Assembly (NCBI RefSeq): GCF_000813745.1
Contig: NZ_JWLC01000021.1
Span: 1-64,000, forward strand
DNA length: 64,000 nt
Source of the DNA: Leisingera sp. ANG-M1
Lineage (GTDB): Bacteria; Pseudomonadota; Alphaproteobacteria; Rhodobacterales; Rhodobacteraceae
Direction of reading: 5' to 3'
Shown piece by piece: positions 44,512-53,003 of the stretch (the stretch's first letter is position 1; every line of letters begins with the position of its first letter). The notes beneath the pieces were generated by a model. That model searched no databases, was not told the DNA's origin, and saw nothing but the letters and a program-made list of their open reading frames with translations. A program made the position numbers and the translations under genes.

Positions 44512-44970
44512 ATGGACGACAAGGACAGGCAAATCATCCGCGCCCTGCAGCGCGACGGCCGGATGACCAATCAGGAGCTGGCCGAAGCGGTGAACCTGTC
44601 GCCCTCCCCCTGCCTGCGCCGGGTCCGCAACCTTGAAGCCAAGGGTGTGATCCGCGGCTACAGCGCCGAGGTGGACGCCAAGGCCTATGGGATTGCCATC
44701 ACCGTCTTTGTCCGCATCAAGCTGGAACGGCATAATGAAACCGACGTGCAGCACTTCGAGCGCCGGATGCAGATGATCGAGGAAGTGCTGGAATGCCACG
44801 TACTGACCGGCGCCATGGATTACCAACTGCGGGTGCTGGTGCCCGACCTGGAAGCTTACGAGGATTTCATCCGCAACCGCATCCACCCGATTGGCGGCAT
44901 TGCCTCGATCGACACCAGCTTTGTCTACAGCACTGTGAAACGCACCGCGGTGTTTCCGCTGCCAGGCTGA
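44512..44970 (+). CDS. mdeR: Lrp/AsnC-family regulator of methionine catabolism
   Basis: 152 residues from the ATG at 44512; this ATG has AGG 6 nt upstream, while an in-frame ATG 12 nt earlier does not. The Lrp pattern is clear: helix-turn-helix LDDKDRQIIRALQRDGRMT-like (here MDDKDRQIIRALQRDG) to about residue 60, then the RAM effector domain. It is divergent from mdeAB exactly as in Pseudomonas putida mdeR-mdeA-mdeB, hence the symbol. Confidence 0.88.
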   Translation: MDDKDRQIIRALQRDGRMTNQELAEAVNLSPSPCLRRVRNLEAKGVIRGYSAEVDAKAYGIAITVFVRIKLERHNETDVQHFERRMQMIEEVLECHVLTGAMDYQLRVLVPDLEAYEDFIRNRIHPIGGIASIDTSFVYSTVKRTAVFPLPG

Positions 44971-44979
44971 GCACAGCAC

Positions 44980-45459
44980 TCAGCCCGCATACAGCCAAAC
45001 CGCAGGCAAAAGCATCAATGCCAATGAGATCGCGGCCCCCATCGGCATGCTGCCCGGCGCACGCACAACGGCCCAACCTTCCGCTGCGGCAGGCCGGCGC
45101 ACCCGCAGCGCAGCGGCGGCGATCACCACCGCGATCATCGCCGCGCTGAAGCTCCACCCGAAACTGATCAACGCCGGAGACGGCACAAACAGCATCGCCG
45201 CCCCCATCATCTTGACGTCTCCGCCCGCCAGCACCTGCCAGTGAAACAAGGCCGCGCAGAGCAGGAACACCAGAGCCGCCGCCAGCAGCCGCAATCCGAT
45301 TTCCTGCAGCGGCAGCGACGGCGCCGCCAGTACGAACACCGCCGCCAGCCCCAGCACCAGCCAATTCGGTATCCGCAAGTGCCGCAGGTCGCCAATGGCA
45401 GCCCAAACCAGCAGCGGAGCGGCCGCCGCCAGGGGCACGAACCCGTCTAGCCCGTTCAT
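44980..45459 (-). CDS. cpaA: Prepilin peptidase, CpaA/TadV type
   Basis: 159 residues with about five to six membrane helices and the A24 peptidase aspartates: D24 in AIGDLRHLRIPN and the second in AGGDVKMMGA (about residue 80, the GxGD-type site). It processes the Flp prepilin encoded at 52251-52433. It lacks the N-terminal methyltransferase domain of PilD, as expected for CpaA. The start overlaps the LuxR gene stop by 4 nt. Confidence 0.9.
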   Translation of the reverse strand: MNGLDGFVPLAAAAPLLVWAAIGDLRHLRIPNWLVLGLAAVFVLAAPSLPLQEIGLRLLAAALVFLLCAALFHWQVLAGGDVKMMGAAMLFVPSPALISFGWSFSAAMIAVVIAAAALRVRRPAAAEGWAVVRAPGSMPMGAAISLALMLLPAVWLYAG

Positions 45460-46289
45460 GCTGCTGTGCCCCGCCGCGGCGACTGCCCGGCAAAGGTGTC
45501 GACTGAAACCAGATGATAGACCAGCTCGGTCAGGTTTCGTGTCCGCGTCTTGGCATAGATGTTGCGCAGATGGGTGCGCAGGGTGGATTTCGAAATCCCC
45601 AGATCCGTCTGCACCCGCTTGGCCGGCTGGCCCTTGCTCAACAGCACGCAGACCCGGTACTCGGCCCGGCTCAGCTGCGCCGGGTTCTCCATGCTCAGCA
45701 GATGCGCTTCGATCCCGTCATTGCGGCGCAGCCGCCGTTCGCTCAGGCACGCCTCTGTGTACAGCCCGGGCGAACGGTTGGTCCATGTCCGCACCAGCGT
45801 GTCGGAAATGATGTTCAAAAGCGCCTGCTGCACCGCCGCCGGGCGCGACGCAAAATGCAGCTCCAGGAAATCGGTGTGCCGCTTGCCGGACGACAGCGGG
45901 ATAACCGCCAGCTCGGCCAGCCTGCGCGCCGCATGGAACCGGTCCAACGCCGGATCGCCTTCCTGGTCGCTCATGGATTTGTACCAGATCAGCCCTGGCT
46001 TGGCCTTGTCCAGGTAACCGCCCAGAACCGACCGGGCAAAAGACCGGTCCAGCGGCGGGCCTTCACCCGCGGCCGCATCGAAGAAAACTGATCCTGAAGC
46101 CCGGCCCCGGCCGGTCGAAACCCTGCAAACTGCAGCCGCTTCCCCATTAATGGCTGCCGCCAGGGCGCGCAAAGCGTCCCGGAATGGCGCGCAGCCATGA
46201 AGGCACTCACACCATCGCGCAATAGGCGCAATCATTCCGGCCTCAGCGGCCTGGATGGTGCGGGTGTCAAAAAGCGCATTGGTCCCCAT
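45456..46289 (-). CDS. LuxR-family regulator in the tad locus
   Basis: 277 residues from the ATG at 46289, which has GTGGGGGA about 9 nt upstream; an ATG three codons earlier is also usable. The C-terminal about 65 residues are a LuxR helix-turn-helix (LSRAEYRVCVLLSKGQPAKRVQTDLGISKSTLRTHLRNIYAKTRTRN). The N-terminal about 200 residues have no sensor domain I can name and lack an acyl-homoserine-lactone binding pattern. It is placed between tadC and cpaA, so control of pilus genes is likely. Confidence 0.85.
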   Translation of the reverse strand: MGTNALFDTRTIQAAEAGMIAPIARWCECLHGCAPFRDALRALAAAINGEAAAVCRVSTGRGRASGSVFFDAAAGEGPPLDRSFARSVLGGYLDKAKPGLIWYKSMSDQEGDPALDRFHAARRLAELAVIPLSSGKRHTDFLELHFASRPAAVQQALLNIISDTLVRTWTNRSPGLYTEACLSERRLRRNDGIEAHLLSMENPAQLSRAEYRVCVLLSKGQPAKRVQTDLGISKSTLRTHLRNIYAKTRTRNLTELVYHLVSVDTFAGQSPRRGTAA

Positions 46290-46538
46290 AACGCGCATCC
46301 CCCACAGCAAAGTATACTTATTAACCTAGCGCTTTTAGCAGCTTAGCAAGCGCAAAAACCAAACACTCCTTTGTTGCTCCAGTAATGCTGCCGGCTTTTT
46401 TCAAATGCGTCAATAATTTGAATGGAATTGGCCGCTGCCGCTCAAAAACTCAATCACAGGCAGAAAAACTGCTCCTTTTGCCCACAGCCTGCGGGATCAA
46501 TGCAGCTGGTTCCGGCGGATTGTTCAGGCGCGCACGAA

Positions 46539-47540
46539 TCAACCGCCGAGCAGACGGATATAGCGGATCACCACCGGGCCGATGGTTATGGCGATCAGCG
46601 CGGGCAGCATCAGCGAGGCCAGCACCGCCGACATTTTCACCGGCAGCTTGTTGGCCATTTCCTGTGCCCGCATTTCCCGCTGGGCGCGCAGGTCTTCGGA
46701 ATAGGTGGCCAGCGCCGAGGCCATGCTGGTGCCGAACTGCATCGACTGCAGCGCCACATTGGCAAAGGAGCGCGCAGTCTCCACCCCGGTCCGCTGCGCC
46801 ATATCCAGCAATGCATCCTCGCGCTGTCGCCCGGCCTGGATCTGGCGCTGCACGCTTAGAAGCTCAAAAGCCAGATCGGGCGAGACACCGGCCAGCTCAT
46901 TGCCGACACGGGTCATGGCCGCGTCAAAGCCCAGGCCGGAATCCACCGATATCCGCATCAGATCCAGCGCGTTGGGAAACGCCTCTTCGATCCGGCGGCG
47001 GCGGGCAGCGGCGCGGGCATTCAGCACGTAGACCGGGCCGAAATACCCTGCACCCACCAAACTGCTCAGGGCCTGGAACACCTGCAGGCTGGTCCAGCCC
47101 GCAGCGAAACCTGTGACCGGATTGGGCGGCAGCAGACCCGGAGTCCGCCCGGCGGCAATGACCAGCAGCAAAAGGCCCGGCAGCACCAAACCCAGCAGCA
47201 CCCGGATCAGGGTGAATTTGCGCAACGCACCCGCTTGCGAAAACCCGGCCTGGGCCAGCTTGTTTTCCAGCGCTGAGCGTTCCCGCAGATCTGCGGGCAC
47301 AAAGGCTTTCATCAGCCCGCCCGCCTGTTCTGCCGGCGCCTTCAGAATGTTCAGATCGCGGCGCTGGCGGCGGCGGGCCTCCTGCAGCGACAGCAGCCGC
47401 GCAGCGGCCGGGGAGCTCCGCATCAGGCTGCCCGCCAGCCCGAAATAAAGCAGCAGCACCGCCGCCCCCGCCGCTGCGGCGGCCAAGGCTGCGGCCGAAA
47501 GGCCAGTGCGGCTGATGGCTTCGGCAAGCAACTGTTCCAT
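46539..47540 (-). CDS. tadC: Type II secretion F-family protein TadC
   Basis: 333 residues with the T2SSF domain (about 175-300: IEEAFPNALDLMRISVDSGLGFDAAM) and three to four membrane helices. TadC and TadB form the inner-membrane platform of the Flp pilus assembly machine. It starts 14 nt after tadB. Confidence 0.93.
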   Translation of the reverse strand: MEQLLAEAISRTGLSAAALAAAAAGAAVLLLYFGLAGSLMRSSPAAARLLSLQEARRRQRRDLNILKAPAEQAGGLMKAFVPADLRERSALENKLAQAGFSQAGALRKFTLIRVLLGLVLPGLLLLVIAAGRTPGLLPPNPVTGFAAGWTSLQVFQALSSLVGAGYFGPVYVLNARAAARRRRIEEAFPNALDLMRISVDSGLGFDAAMTRVGNELAGVSPDLAFELLSVQRQIQAGRQREDALLDMAQRTGVETARSFANVALQSMQFGTSMASALATYSEDLRAQREMRAQEMANKLPVKMSAVLASLMLPALIAITIGPVVIRYIRLLGG

Positions 47541-47554
47541 AGCGTCTCTCCCCG

Positions 47555-48547
47555 TCAGATCCGGAAGCTGACCAGCTTCTTCAGCACCACCGCATTCAGC
47601 ACCGTCAGCAGGATGATGCCGCCCGCCATCGGCCGGAACAGCGGATCATCCGCCACCCCGGAAAAGTAGTCAGGCGTCAGCACCGAGACCGAGCCGAAGA
47701 TCACCAGCGGCAGCGCCGACAGCAGCCAGGCGGTGAGCCGCCCTTCCGAGGCCAGCGCATGCACTTTCCGCCGCAGGGCGATGCGGTTCCGGATCACCCG
47801 CGCCAGCGTATCCAGCATTCCGGACAAATCACTGCCGGTGCCGTGCTGAATGCTGATGCTGGCCGCCAGATACTGCACGTCCTCCAGGCCGCTCCGCTCG
47901 GCAAACTCCTGCGCTGCGGCGGGCAGGTCCTCGCCGTAGCTCACCTGGTCAAAGATAATCCCCAGTTCCGTGCCCGCCGGATCCGCCATTTCCTGGGCCG
48001 CAATGCCGATGGAGTTGTTCAGCGGATGCCCCGCCCGCAAGCCGCGCGCCATCATCTCCAGCGCATCCGGGAGCTGGTGCACCAGCTTGTCCATCTGCTT
48101 CCCCTGCTGCAGTTTCAGCAAGGCCAGCGGCACGCCAAACCCCAAGACTGCGCCAATCGCAACGGCAAGCCCCGGTGCCGCCAAAGCGGCCACCGCAAAC
48201 GACAGCACCGCCGACAGCACCAGGCACCCAGCCAGAAAAACGCCGGTGCTCAGCGGCACCCCGGCCTGGCGCAGCGCCTTCGGCAGCCCGCCGATCAGCG
48301 GCAACCGCCGCCAGCCCGTCCGCCGCGCGGGCGGCCTCAGCAGCGCCAGCCGCTCGGCCCCGGCACGCCCTTGCGCTATCATCCGCATCCGGCGGCTGCG
48401 CGCCGCGGCAGCAAGGCTTGTGCGGCTCAAAAGCTGGTGCAGCCCCGATGCAATCAGCAGCACGCCAAGAGCCAGGCCGCAGGCAATCGCATATCCGGCC
48501 AGATGCCCGTCCCACCCCCGGGCCGTATTCAGGAGCGCGTCCAGCAT
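47555..48547 (-). CDS. tadB: Type II secretion F-family protein TadB
   Basis: 330 residues with an N-terminal helix, and the T2SSF domain (about 155-275: HQLPDALEMMARGLRAGHPLNNSI) with following helices. It starts directly after the tadA stop, without a gap. Confidence 0.93.
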   Translation of the reverse strand: MLDALLNTARGWDGHLAGYAIACGLALGVLLIASGLHQLLSRTSLAAAARSRRMRMIAQGRAGAERLALLRPPARRTGWRRLPLIGGLPKALRQAGVPLSTGVFLAGCLVLSAVLSFAVAALAAPGLAVAIGAVLGFGVPLALLKLQQGKQMDKLVHQLPDALEMMARGLRAGHPLNNSIGIAAQEMADPAGTELGIIFDQVSYGEDLPAAAQEFAERSGLEDVQYLAASISIQHGTGSDLSGMLDTLARVIRNRIALRRKVHALASEGRLTAWLLSALPLVIFGSVSVLTPDYFSGVADDPLFRPMAGGIILLTVLNAVVLKKLVSFRI

Positions 48548-49933
48548 CTATGCCTCCTCCGGCAAAAACAGGCTCTGGTCGAACACCGCCCCCGCAGCCT
48601 CCAGCAGCGCGGCGCATTGCGGCCGGATGCCAGTGGGAATGAACTCCCCGGCAATGCGGCCATCCGCCGTTTTGCCCTGGCGGCGGAACAGGAAAATATC
48701 CTGCATGGTGATCACGTCGCCCTCCAGGCCTGTCAGTTCGGAAATGCTGACGACCCGGCGCTGGCCATCCGCCAGCCGTGCCAGCTGCACGATGATCTGC
48801 AGCCCCGAGGCGATCTGCGCCCGGATGGCAGGCAAAGGCAGCTCCATCCCCATCATCGAGACCATTTGCTCGATCCGCCCCAGCGCGTCGCGGGCGGAAT
48901 TGGCGTGCACCGTAGTCATCGAGCCGTCATGGCCGGTGTTCATCGCCTGCAGCATGTCAAAGGTCTCGGCCCCGCGCACCTCACCCACGATGATCCGGTC
49001 GGGCCGCATCCGCAGCGCGTTGCGCACCAGGTCGCGCTGGCTGACGGCACCACCGCCCGAGGGGTTCGGCGGCCGCGTTTCCAGCCGCACCACATGCGCC
49101 TGCTGCAATTGCAGCTCGGCAGCGTCCTCGATTGTGACGATCCGCGCCCGCTGGTCGATGCCTGCGGAAATCGCATTCAGCATCGTGGTCTTGCCCGAAC
49201 CGGTGCCGCCGGAAATCAGGATGTTCATCCGCGCCTCGACCAGCGCCTGCAAAAAGGCTGCGGCCTGGGCGTTCAGCGCCTGGCCTGCCACCAGTTTCTC
49301 CAGGGTCAGGGGATCGCGGGAGAATTTGCGGATCGACAGCGACGGCCCGTCAATCGCGCAGGGCCGGATGATTGCATTGACTCGGCTGCCGTCCTCCAGC
49401 CGCGCATCGACCCAGGGATTGCTTTCATCGACCCGCCGCCCGACCCGCGACACCACCTTGTCGATGATCCGCAGCAGGTGCTTTTCATCACGGAACCGCA
49501 CCGCGGTTTGCTCCAGCACTCCGCTGCGCTCGACAAATACTGTCTTGTGGCCGTTGACCAGGATGTCATTCACGCCCGGATCTGCCAGCAGCGGCTCCAA
49601 GGGCCCCAGCCCCAGCACTTCGTCGATCAGCTCATCCACCAGGCGGCGGAATTCATCCGCCCGCAGCGGATTGTTCTCCTCGGACAGCACATCGCTGACC
49701 AGCGCCGCCACTTCGCGGCGCAGCTCTTCGGGCTCCACCTTGTCGATCACGGCCAGGTTCAGGCGCTCGATCACAGCCTCATGCATCCGGCTCTTAAGCT
49801 CGAGAAAGGCAATGAGTTTCAGGTCTTCCGGTGCGGGTTCCGGATCAGCCGCACTCCCGCCCTGCGGCCGCAAGGGCACGATCTTGCCCGCATCGGCAGG
49901 GGTGTCCGTCCGTTTGCCAAAGTTCTTGAACAT
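48548..49933 (-). CDS. tadA: Pilus assembly ATPase TadA/CpaF
   Basis: 461 residues from the ATG at 49933, just inside the open frame. A type II/IV secretion ATPase with Walker A GGTGSGKTTMLNAI (about 255-268), the Asp box in RIVTIEDAAELQLQQ, and the His box/Walker B in RPDRIIVGEVRGAETFDMLQAMNTGHDGSMTT. It powers Flp pilus assembly. It lies 1 nt from cpaE and directly at tadB. Confidence 0.95.
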   Translation of the reverse strand: MFKNFGKRTDTPADAGKIVPLRPQGGSAADPEPAPEDLKLIAFLELKSRMHEAVIERLNLAVIDKVEPEELRREVAALVSDVLSEENNPLRADEFRRLVDELIDEVLGLGPLEPLLADPGVNDILVNGHKTVFVERSGVLEQTAVRFRDEKHLLRIIDKVVSRVGRRVDESNPWVDARLEDGSRVNAIIRPCAIDGPSLSIRKFSRDPLTLEKLVAGQALNAQAAAFLQALVEARMNILISGGTGSGKTTMLNAISAGIDQRARIVTIEDAAELQLQQAHVVRLETRPPNPSGGGAVSQRDLVRNALRMRPDRIIVGEVRGAETFDMLQAMNTGHDGSMTTVHANSARDALGRIEQMVSMMGMELPLPAIRAQIASGLQIIVQLARLADGQRRVVSISELTGLEGDVITMQDIFLFRRQGKTADGRIAGEFIPTGIRPQCAALLEAAGAVFDQSLFLPEEA

Positions 49934-49934
49934 C

Positions 49935-51155
49935 TCAAACCGCCTTTCCATGCGAGGGCTGCTCCGCACCGGCGCGGGCATTCCGGGTTCCGATCAGATC
50001 CAAAGCCATCCGCCGAACCGCCTTGGCCAGCCCCGAGCGCCCTGCCGCTGCGGACAGCGGCACCCCGTGATCCGACGCCGCCGCCGCTGCGGAGGCGTCA
50101 TTGGGCAGCCAGTACCGGAACGGCTTTTGCAGAAGCCTGGCAGCTTCCCTGTGATGGCTCGGAGCGATCAGCGGCTTGCGCTCCCGGCTGATCACAATAT
50201 CAGACTGCAAAGCCGGGCTGGCTTCGCCATAGAAATCCAGCAGCCGCCGGGCCTGGCAGATCGCTGGCACCGAGCTGGCGGTGACCATCAGCAGCCGCTC
50301 CGACGCCTCCAGAACCGGTGACAGCCATTCTGCCAGCGCCCGCGGCAAATCGATCACCACAAAGTCGAACTGCAGCCGCAGATGAGCGATCAACGCCTGC
50401 AGCTGCTCCGGTTTCAAGGCATGCAAAGGGGCGATTTCAGCAGGGGCTGCCAGCACCCAGAGCCCCGGAGCGGCTTCGGTCAGCGACTGTTTGGCAAAGA
50501 CATGGTCCGGGACAATTCCCTTGCTGGCCAGTTCATACAGGCAGCGGTTCGGCGGCAGGTCCAGGAAGCTGCCCACCGCGCCGAACTGCAGATCCAGATC
50601 CAGCAGCGCCGTCCGGAACTCCGGCTGCTGCTGCCGGAAGCCGCGGCGCTGCGTCAGGCAATCGGCCAGGTTGACCGCCAGCGTCGTGGCGCCTGCGCCG
50701 CCGCAGGACTGCGCAACCGGGATCACCATGCCGTCGCGGCTGCCGCTGGCGCCGGCAGGCAGCCCGTCCTGGCTGAGGCACTTGCGGATCGCCGCCGACA
50801 GCTCATCCGCCGAGACCGTGTCGGGCAGCACTTCGCGCACCCCGGCATCGGTCAGGCGGCGCAGTTCGGCAAAGGGCAAGGCGGCATCGGCCAGCGCCAG
50901 GATCCGGGCCGCATTCCCGGTGTGCTGCATGATTCCGCGCACCGCAGCCGCATCCTGTTCCGCGCTGCCCCCGACCCGGAAAATCACCAGGTCGTTGCCG
51001 CTCGCCAGCTGCAGCGCGGTGCCGTTGATGTCCGAAAGCGCCGCCGCGCATTTGTGCACGCCGGTGCCGGGGCAGAATTGCGCCACGCTGGCCACCAGGG
51101 TGCTGATGGCCGGATCCTTGGAGATCACCACGATGGATTGCGTCTCAGCCTGCAT
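49935..51155 (-). CDS. cpaE: Pilus localisation protein CpaE/TadZ
   Basis: 406 residues from the ATG at 51155, preceded by AAGGAAGGG. A receiver-like N-terminal half (about 8-120) is followed by a MinD/ParA-type domain (about 145-380). The deviant Walker A reads SCGGAGATTLAVNLA, so the usual signature lysine near its start is not present. CpaE/TadZ places the pilus machine at a cell pole. The gene is separated from cpaB by a 132-bp gap with a strong hairpin. Confidence 0.88.
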   Translation of the reverse strand: MQAETQSIVVISKDPAISTLVASVAQFCPGTGVHKCAAALSDINGTALQLASGNDLVIFRVGGSAEQDAAAVRGIMQHTGNAARILALADAALPFAELRRLTDAGVREVLPDTVSADELSAAIRKCLSQDGLPAGASGSRDGMVIPVAQSCGGAGATTLAVNLADCLTQRRGFRQQQPEFRTALLDLDLQFGAVGSFLDLPPNRCLYELASKGIVPDHVFAKQSLTEAAPGLWVLAAPAEIAPLHALKPEQLQALIAHLRLQFDFVVIDLPRALAEWLSPVLEASERLLMVTASSVPAICQARRLLDFYGEASPALQSDIVISRERKPLIAPSHHREAARLLQKPFRYWLPNDASAAAAASDHGVPLSAAAGRSGLAKAVRRMALDLIGTRNARAGAEQPSHGKAV

Positions 51156-51180
51156 CGGCCCTTCCTTTCTGCATTTCCGA

Positions 51181-51214
51181 CCAAACCCGGCCCGGATCAG
51201 CGGGCCGGGTTTGG
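51181..51214 (-). terminator. Perfect 14-bp hairpin between cpaB and cpaE
   Basis: CCAAACCCGGCCCG, loop GATCAG, CGGGCCGGGTTTGG. No T tract follows on the minus strand, so it probably attenuates or stabilises the transcript between cpaB and cpaE. In many tad loci the secretin gene cpaC/rcpA sits here; it is absent. Confidence 0.75.
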
Positions 51215-51287
51215 CTCCGCTCTCCGGCGCTGCCTGTTCCGGGACTCCGGGGCCACCCCCTTGCCCCATTCCGGACAGTGCCGAAGT

Positions 51288-52094
51288 TCAGCGGATCTCG
51301 GTTTCCGTAACCTCGGTGCCGCGCCGGATCAGAACGGTCTTGCGCACCGGCACGGCCGCATCGGCCGGCGGCAGATTGCGCAGCACATCGCCCAGCCCGA
51401 TCGACTCCAGCGGCACCTCCTCCGCCGGTGCATCCAGCGTCCGCAATGTGAGGCTAAGCGTGCCCGCCCGCTGCGCCAGCGCCAGCCGCTGGCCCTGCTC
51501 CGGGGTCACTTCAACGGTCACGGTCCGGGCCACCCCCGGAGTTTCAGATTCTTCATTGGCATCCTGGTCCACCCCCACCACACGGGAGTTCTGCAGGATG
51601 GTCACGGTCTTCAGATCATTGCCGCGGCCCTGGGTCAGCAGAATGTCGACCCGGTCGCCGGGCGTCACAAATCCGCCCACCGCGGTCTCGGCGCTCACCT
51701 TGATCGCCATCGCCCGGTGGTCCGGGCGCAGCGTTTGCACAATCGTCACCTTCTCGCCGAACTTGGAAATCCGCGAGGCCCGGATCAGCTCGCCCTGGGC
51801 AATCGCGCGGCGCGCCCGGCGCGGCGGCTTGCCCGTCTCCGGCAACAGCGTGTCATACGCGGTAAAGGTCCCCCCCGGCCGCGCCTCGGCAGGCCAGGCG
51901 ATGGTGGTCAGCGACTGCGCCGTGATAGCCGCACCAAACGCAATGTCCTGCGACGCCACCACAACTTCCACCAGCTCCGGCCCCGCGGTGATGCGAGCGG
52001 CATGCTGGCCGTCCATATAGTCCTTGGCGACATAGGCCGAGCCGCCCGCCAGCGCCAGCCCGGAGATCATGCTCAAAAGCGATGAAATATTCAT
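51288..52094 (-). CDS. cpaB: Flp pilus assembly protein CpaB/RcpC
   Basis: 268 residues from the ATG at 52094 (AAAGG 9 nt upstream). An N-terminal helix (about 5-25) is followed by a SAF domain (about 45-110: VVVASQDIAFGAAITAQSLTTIAWP) and the RcpC region with GDRVDILLTQ. It is periplasmic and helps the outer-membrane secretin. It stands between flp and the machinery genes. Confidence 0.92.
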   Translation of the reverse strand: MNISSLLSMISGLALAGGSAYVAKDYMDGQHAARITAGPELVEVVVASQDIAFGAAITAQSLTTIAWPAEARPGGTFTAYDTLLPETGKPPRRARRAIAQGELIRASRISKFGEKVTIVQTLRPDHRAMAIKVSAETAVGGFVTPGDRVDILLTQGRGNDLKTVTILQNSRVVGVDQDANEESETPGVARTVTVEVTPEQGQRLALAQRAGTLSLTLRTLDAPAEEVPLESIGLGDVLRNLPPADAAVPVRKTVLIRRGTEVTETEIR

Positions 52095-52250
52095 GTCATG
52101 CATCCTTTCCGCGCGGCGGTTTGAACTTGGCCGGGCCGTGCCAGCCCCCGGGAATTTGAATGAAAGGATGCCGCAGCCGCATTGCAGCCGCGGCATTCTT
52201 TGGACGCCCGCCCGCAAGCAGCCCCTGCGGGAAAAGGCTCAAGGCAGTTC

Positions 52251-52433
52251 TTAGGGATCCGGCATCTCGTTGCCGGCCGCAGTCATTGCATCGCCGACAT
52301 TGGTTGCCAGCCCGTTCAGTGCGGCGGTACCCAATGTCACCGCCAGGGCGATGGCAATGCCGTATTCCACAAGTGTCACCCCGCGCTCATCCCGGCGCAG
52401 GCGCGACAGCATCATCTTCAGATAAGCAGTCAT
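52251..52433 (-). CDS. flp: Flp/Fap pilin component
   Basis: 60 residues. The short basic leader ends in RRDERG, followed by VTLVEYGIAIALAV, the Flp class III prepilin motif with its conserved Glu-Tyr pair. CpaA would cut after the Gly. It is preceded by GGGAGA 6 nt from the ATG. It is the pilus building block and the first gene of the tad operon. Confidence 0.94.
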   Translation of the reverse strand: MTAYLKMMLSRLRRDERGVTLVEYGIAIALAVTLGTAALNGLATNVGDAMTAAGNEMPDP

Positions 52434-53003
52434 GTTGTGTCTCCCATCAATTTGAAGCTGGCAAACGCCAGCACAGGTTCAGCTTACCGGCGGCTCGGCA
52501 AGCGGCGCATCGGCGCGCAAGGCCAAAAACTCACCTCTGAATTGTATTTCTCCCCGGCTGCCGGAACTGCCCGGGGTCCTCCTGGCCGACACCCCGCCAG
52601 CTTCAGCGGCACGGACATCCCCGCCCCCAAACTGGCAAGCCAGTCGGATGCAAAGCTGAAAACACCATGATTTTAAGGAGAAAAAACGTGCATCAACGCC
52701 CGGCCTGAACCGGACCAAAGCCAGCCCTGCCGGGCTTTCCAACAGGTTGAGGCTGCCGAAAAGGCTTATCAGCCTATCCCCGCAGCCACTGTTTCCCCAG
52801 CGCGGCCACTACCCGCCTTGCCAAAGGCCTCGCCGAAAACGTTCATCAGCGCCGCCGCGTCCCCTTCGCTTTCCGCATGGTTCGCGCTGCAGGAGCAGAT
52901 GCTGGCAGAAAGCCTCTCCGGCCGTCCCAAAGGGACCGAAAGGCATTGCGTTTCCCTGCCGCCGAAGATGCGCGATAGACTGTTCAGCGGATTGTTCTCT
53001 GCC
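52434..53003. other. 570-bp gap upstream of flp, without a supported protein gene
   Basis: This should hold the flp promoter on the minus strand. On the plus strand, a strong AAGGAG (52675-52680) stands 7 nt before GTG, opening a 7-codon frame that ends at 52708. The same frame reads from an ATG at 52667. A small hairpin, AGCCC-TGCC-GGGCT followed by TTT (52723-52738), comes just after. Apart from this possible tiny frame I see nothing. Confidence 0.5.
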
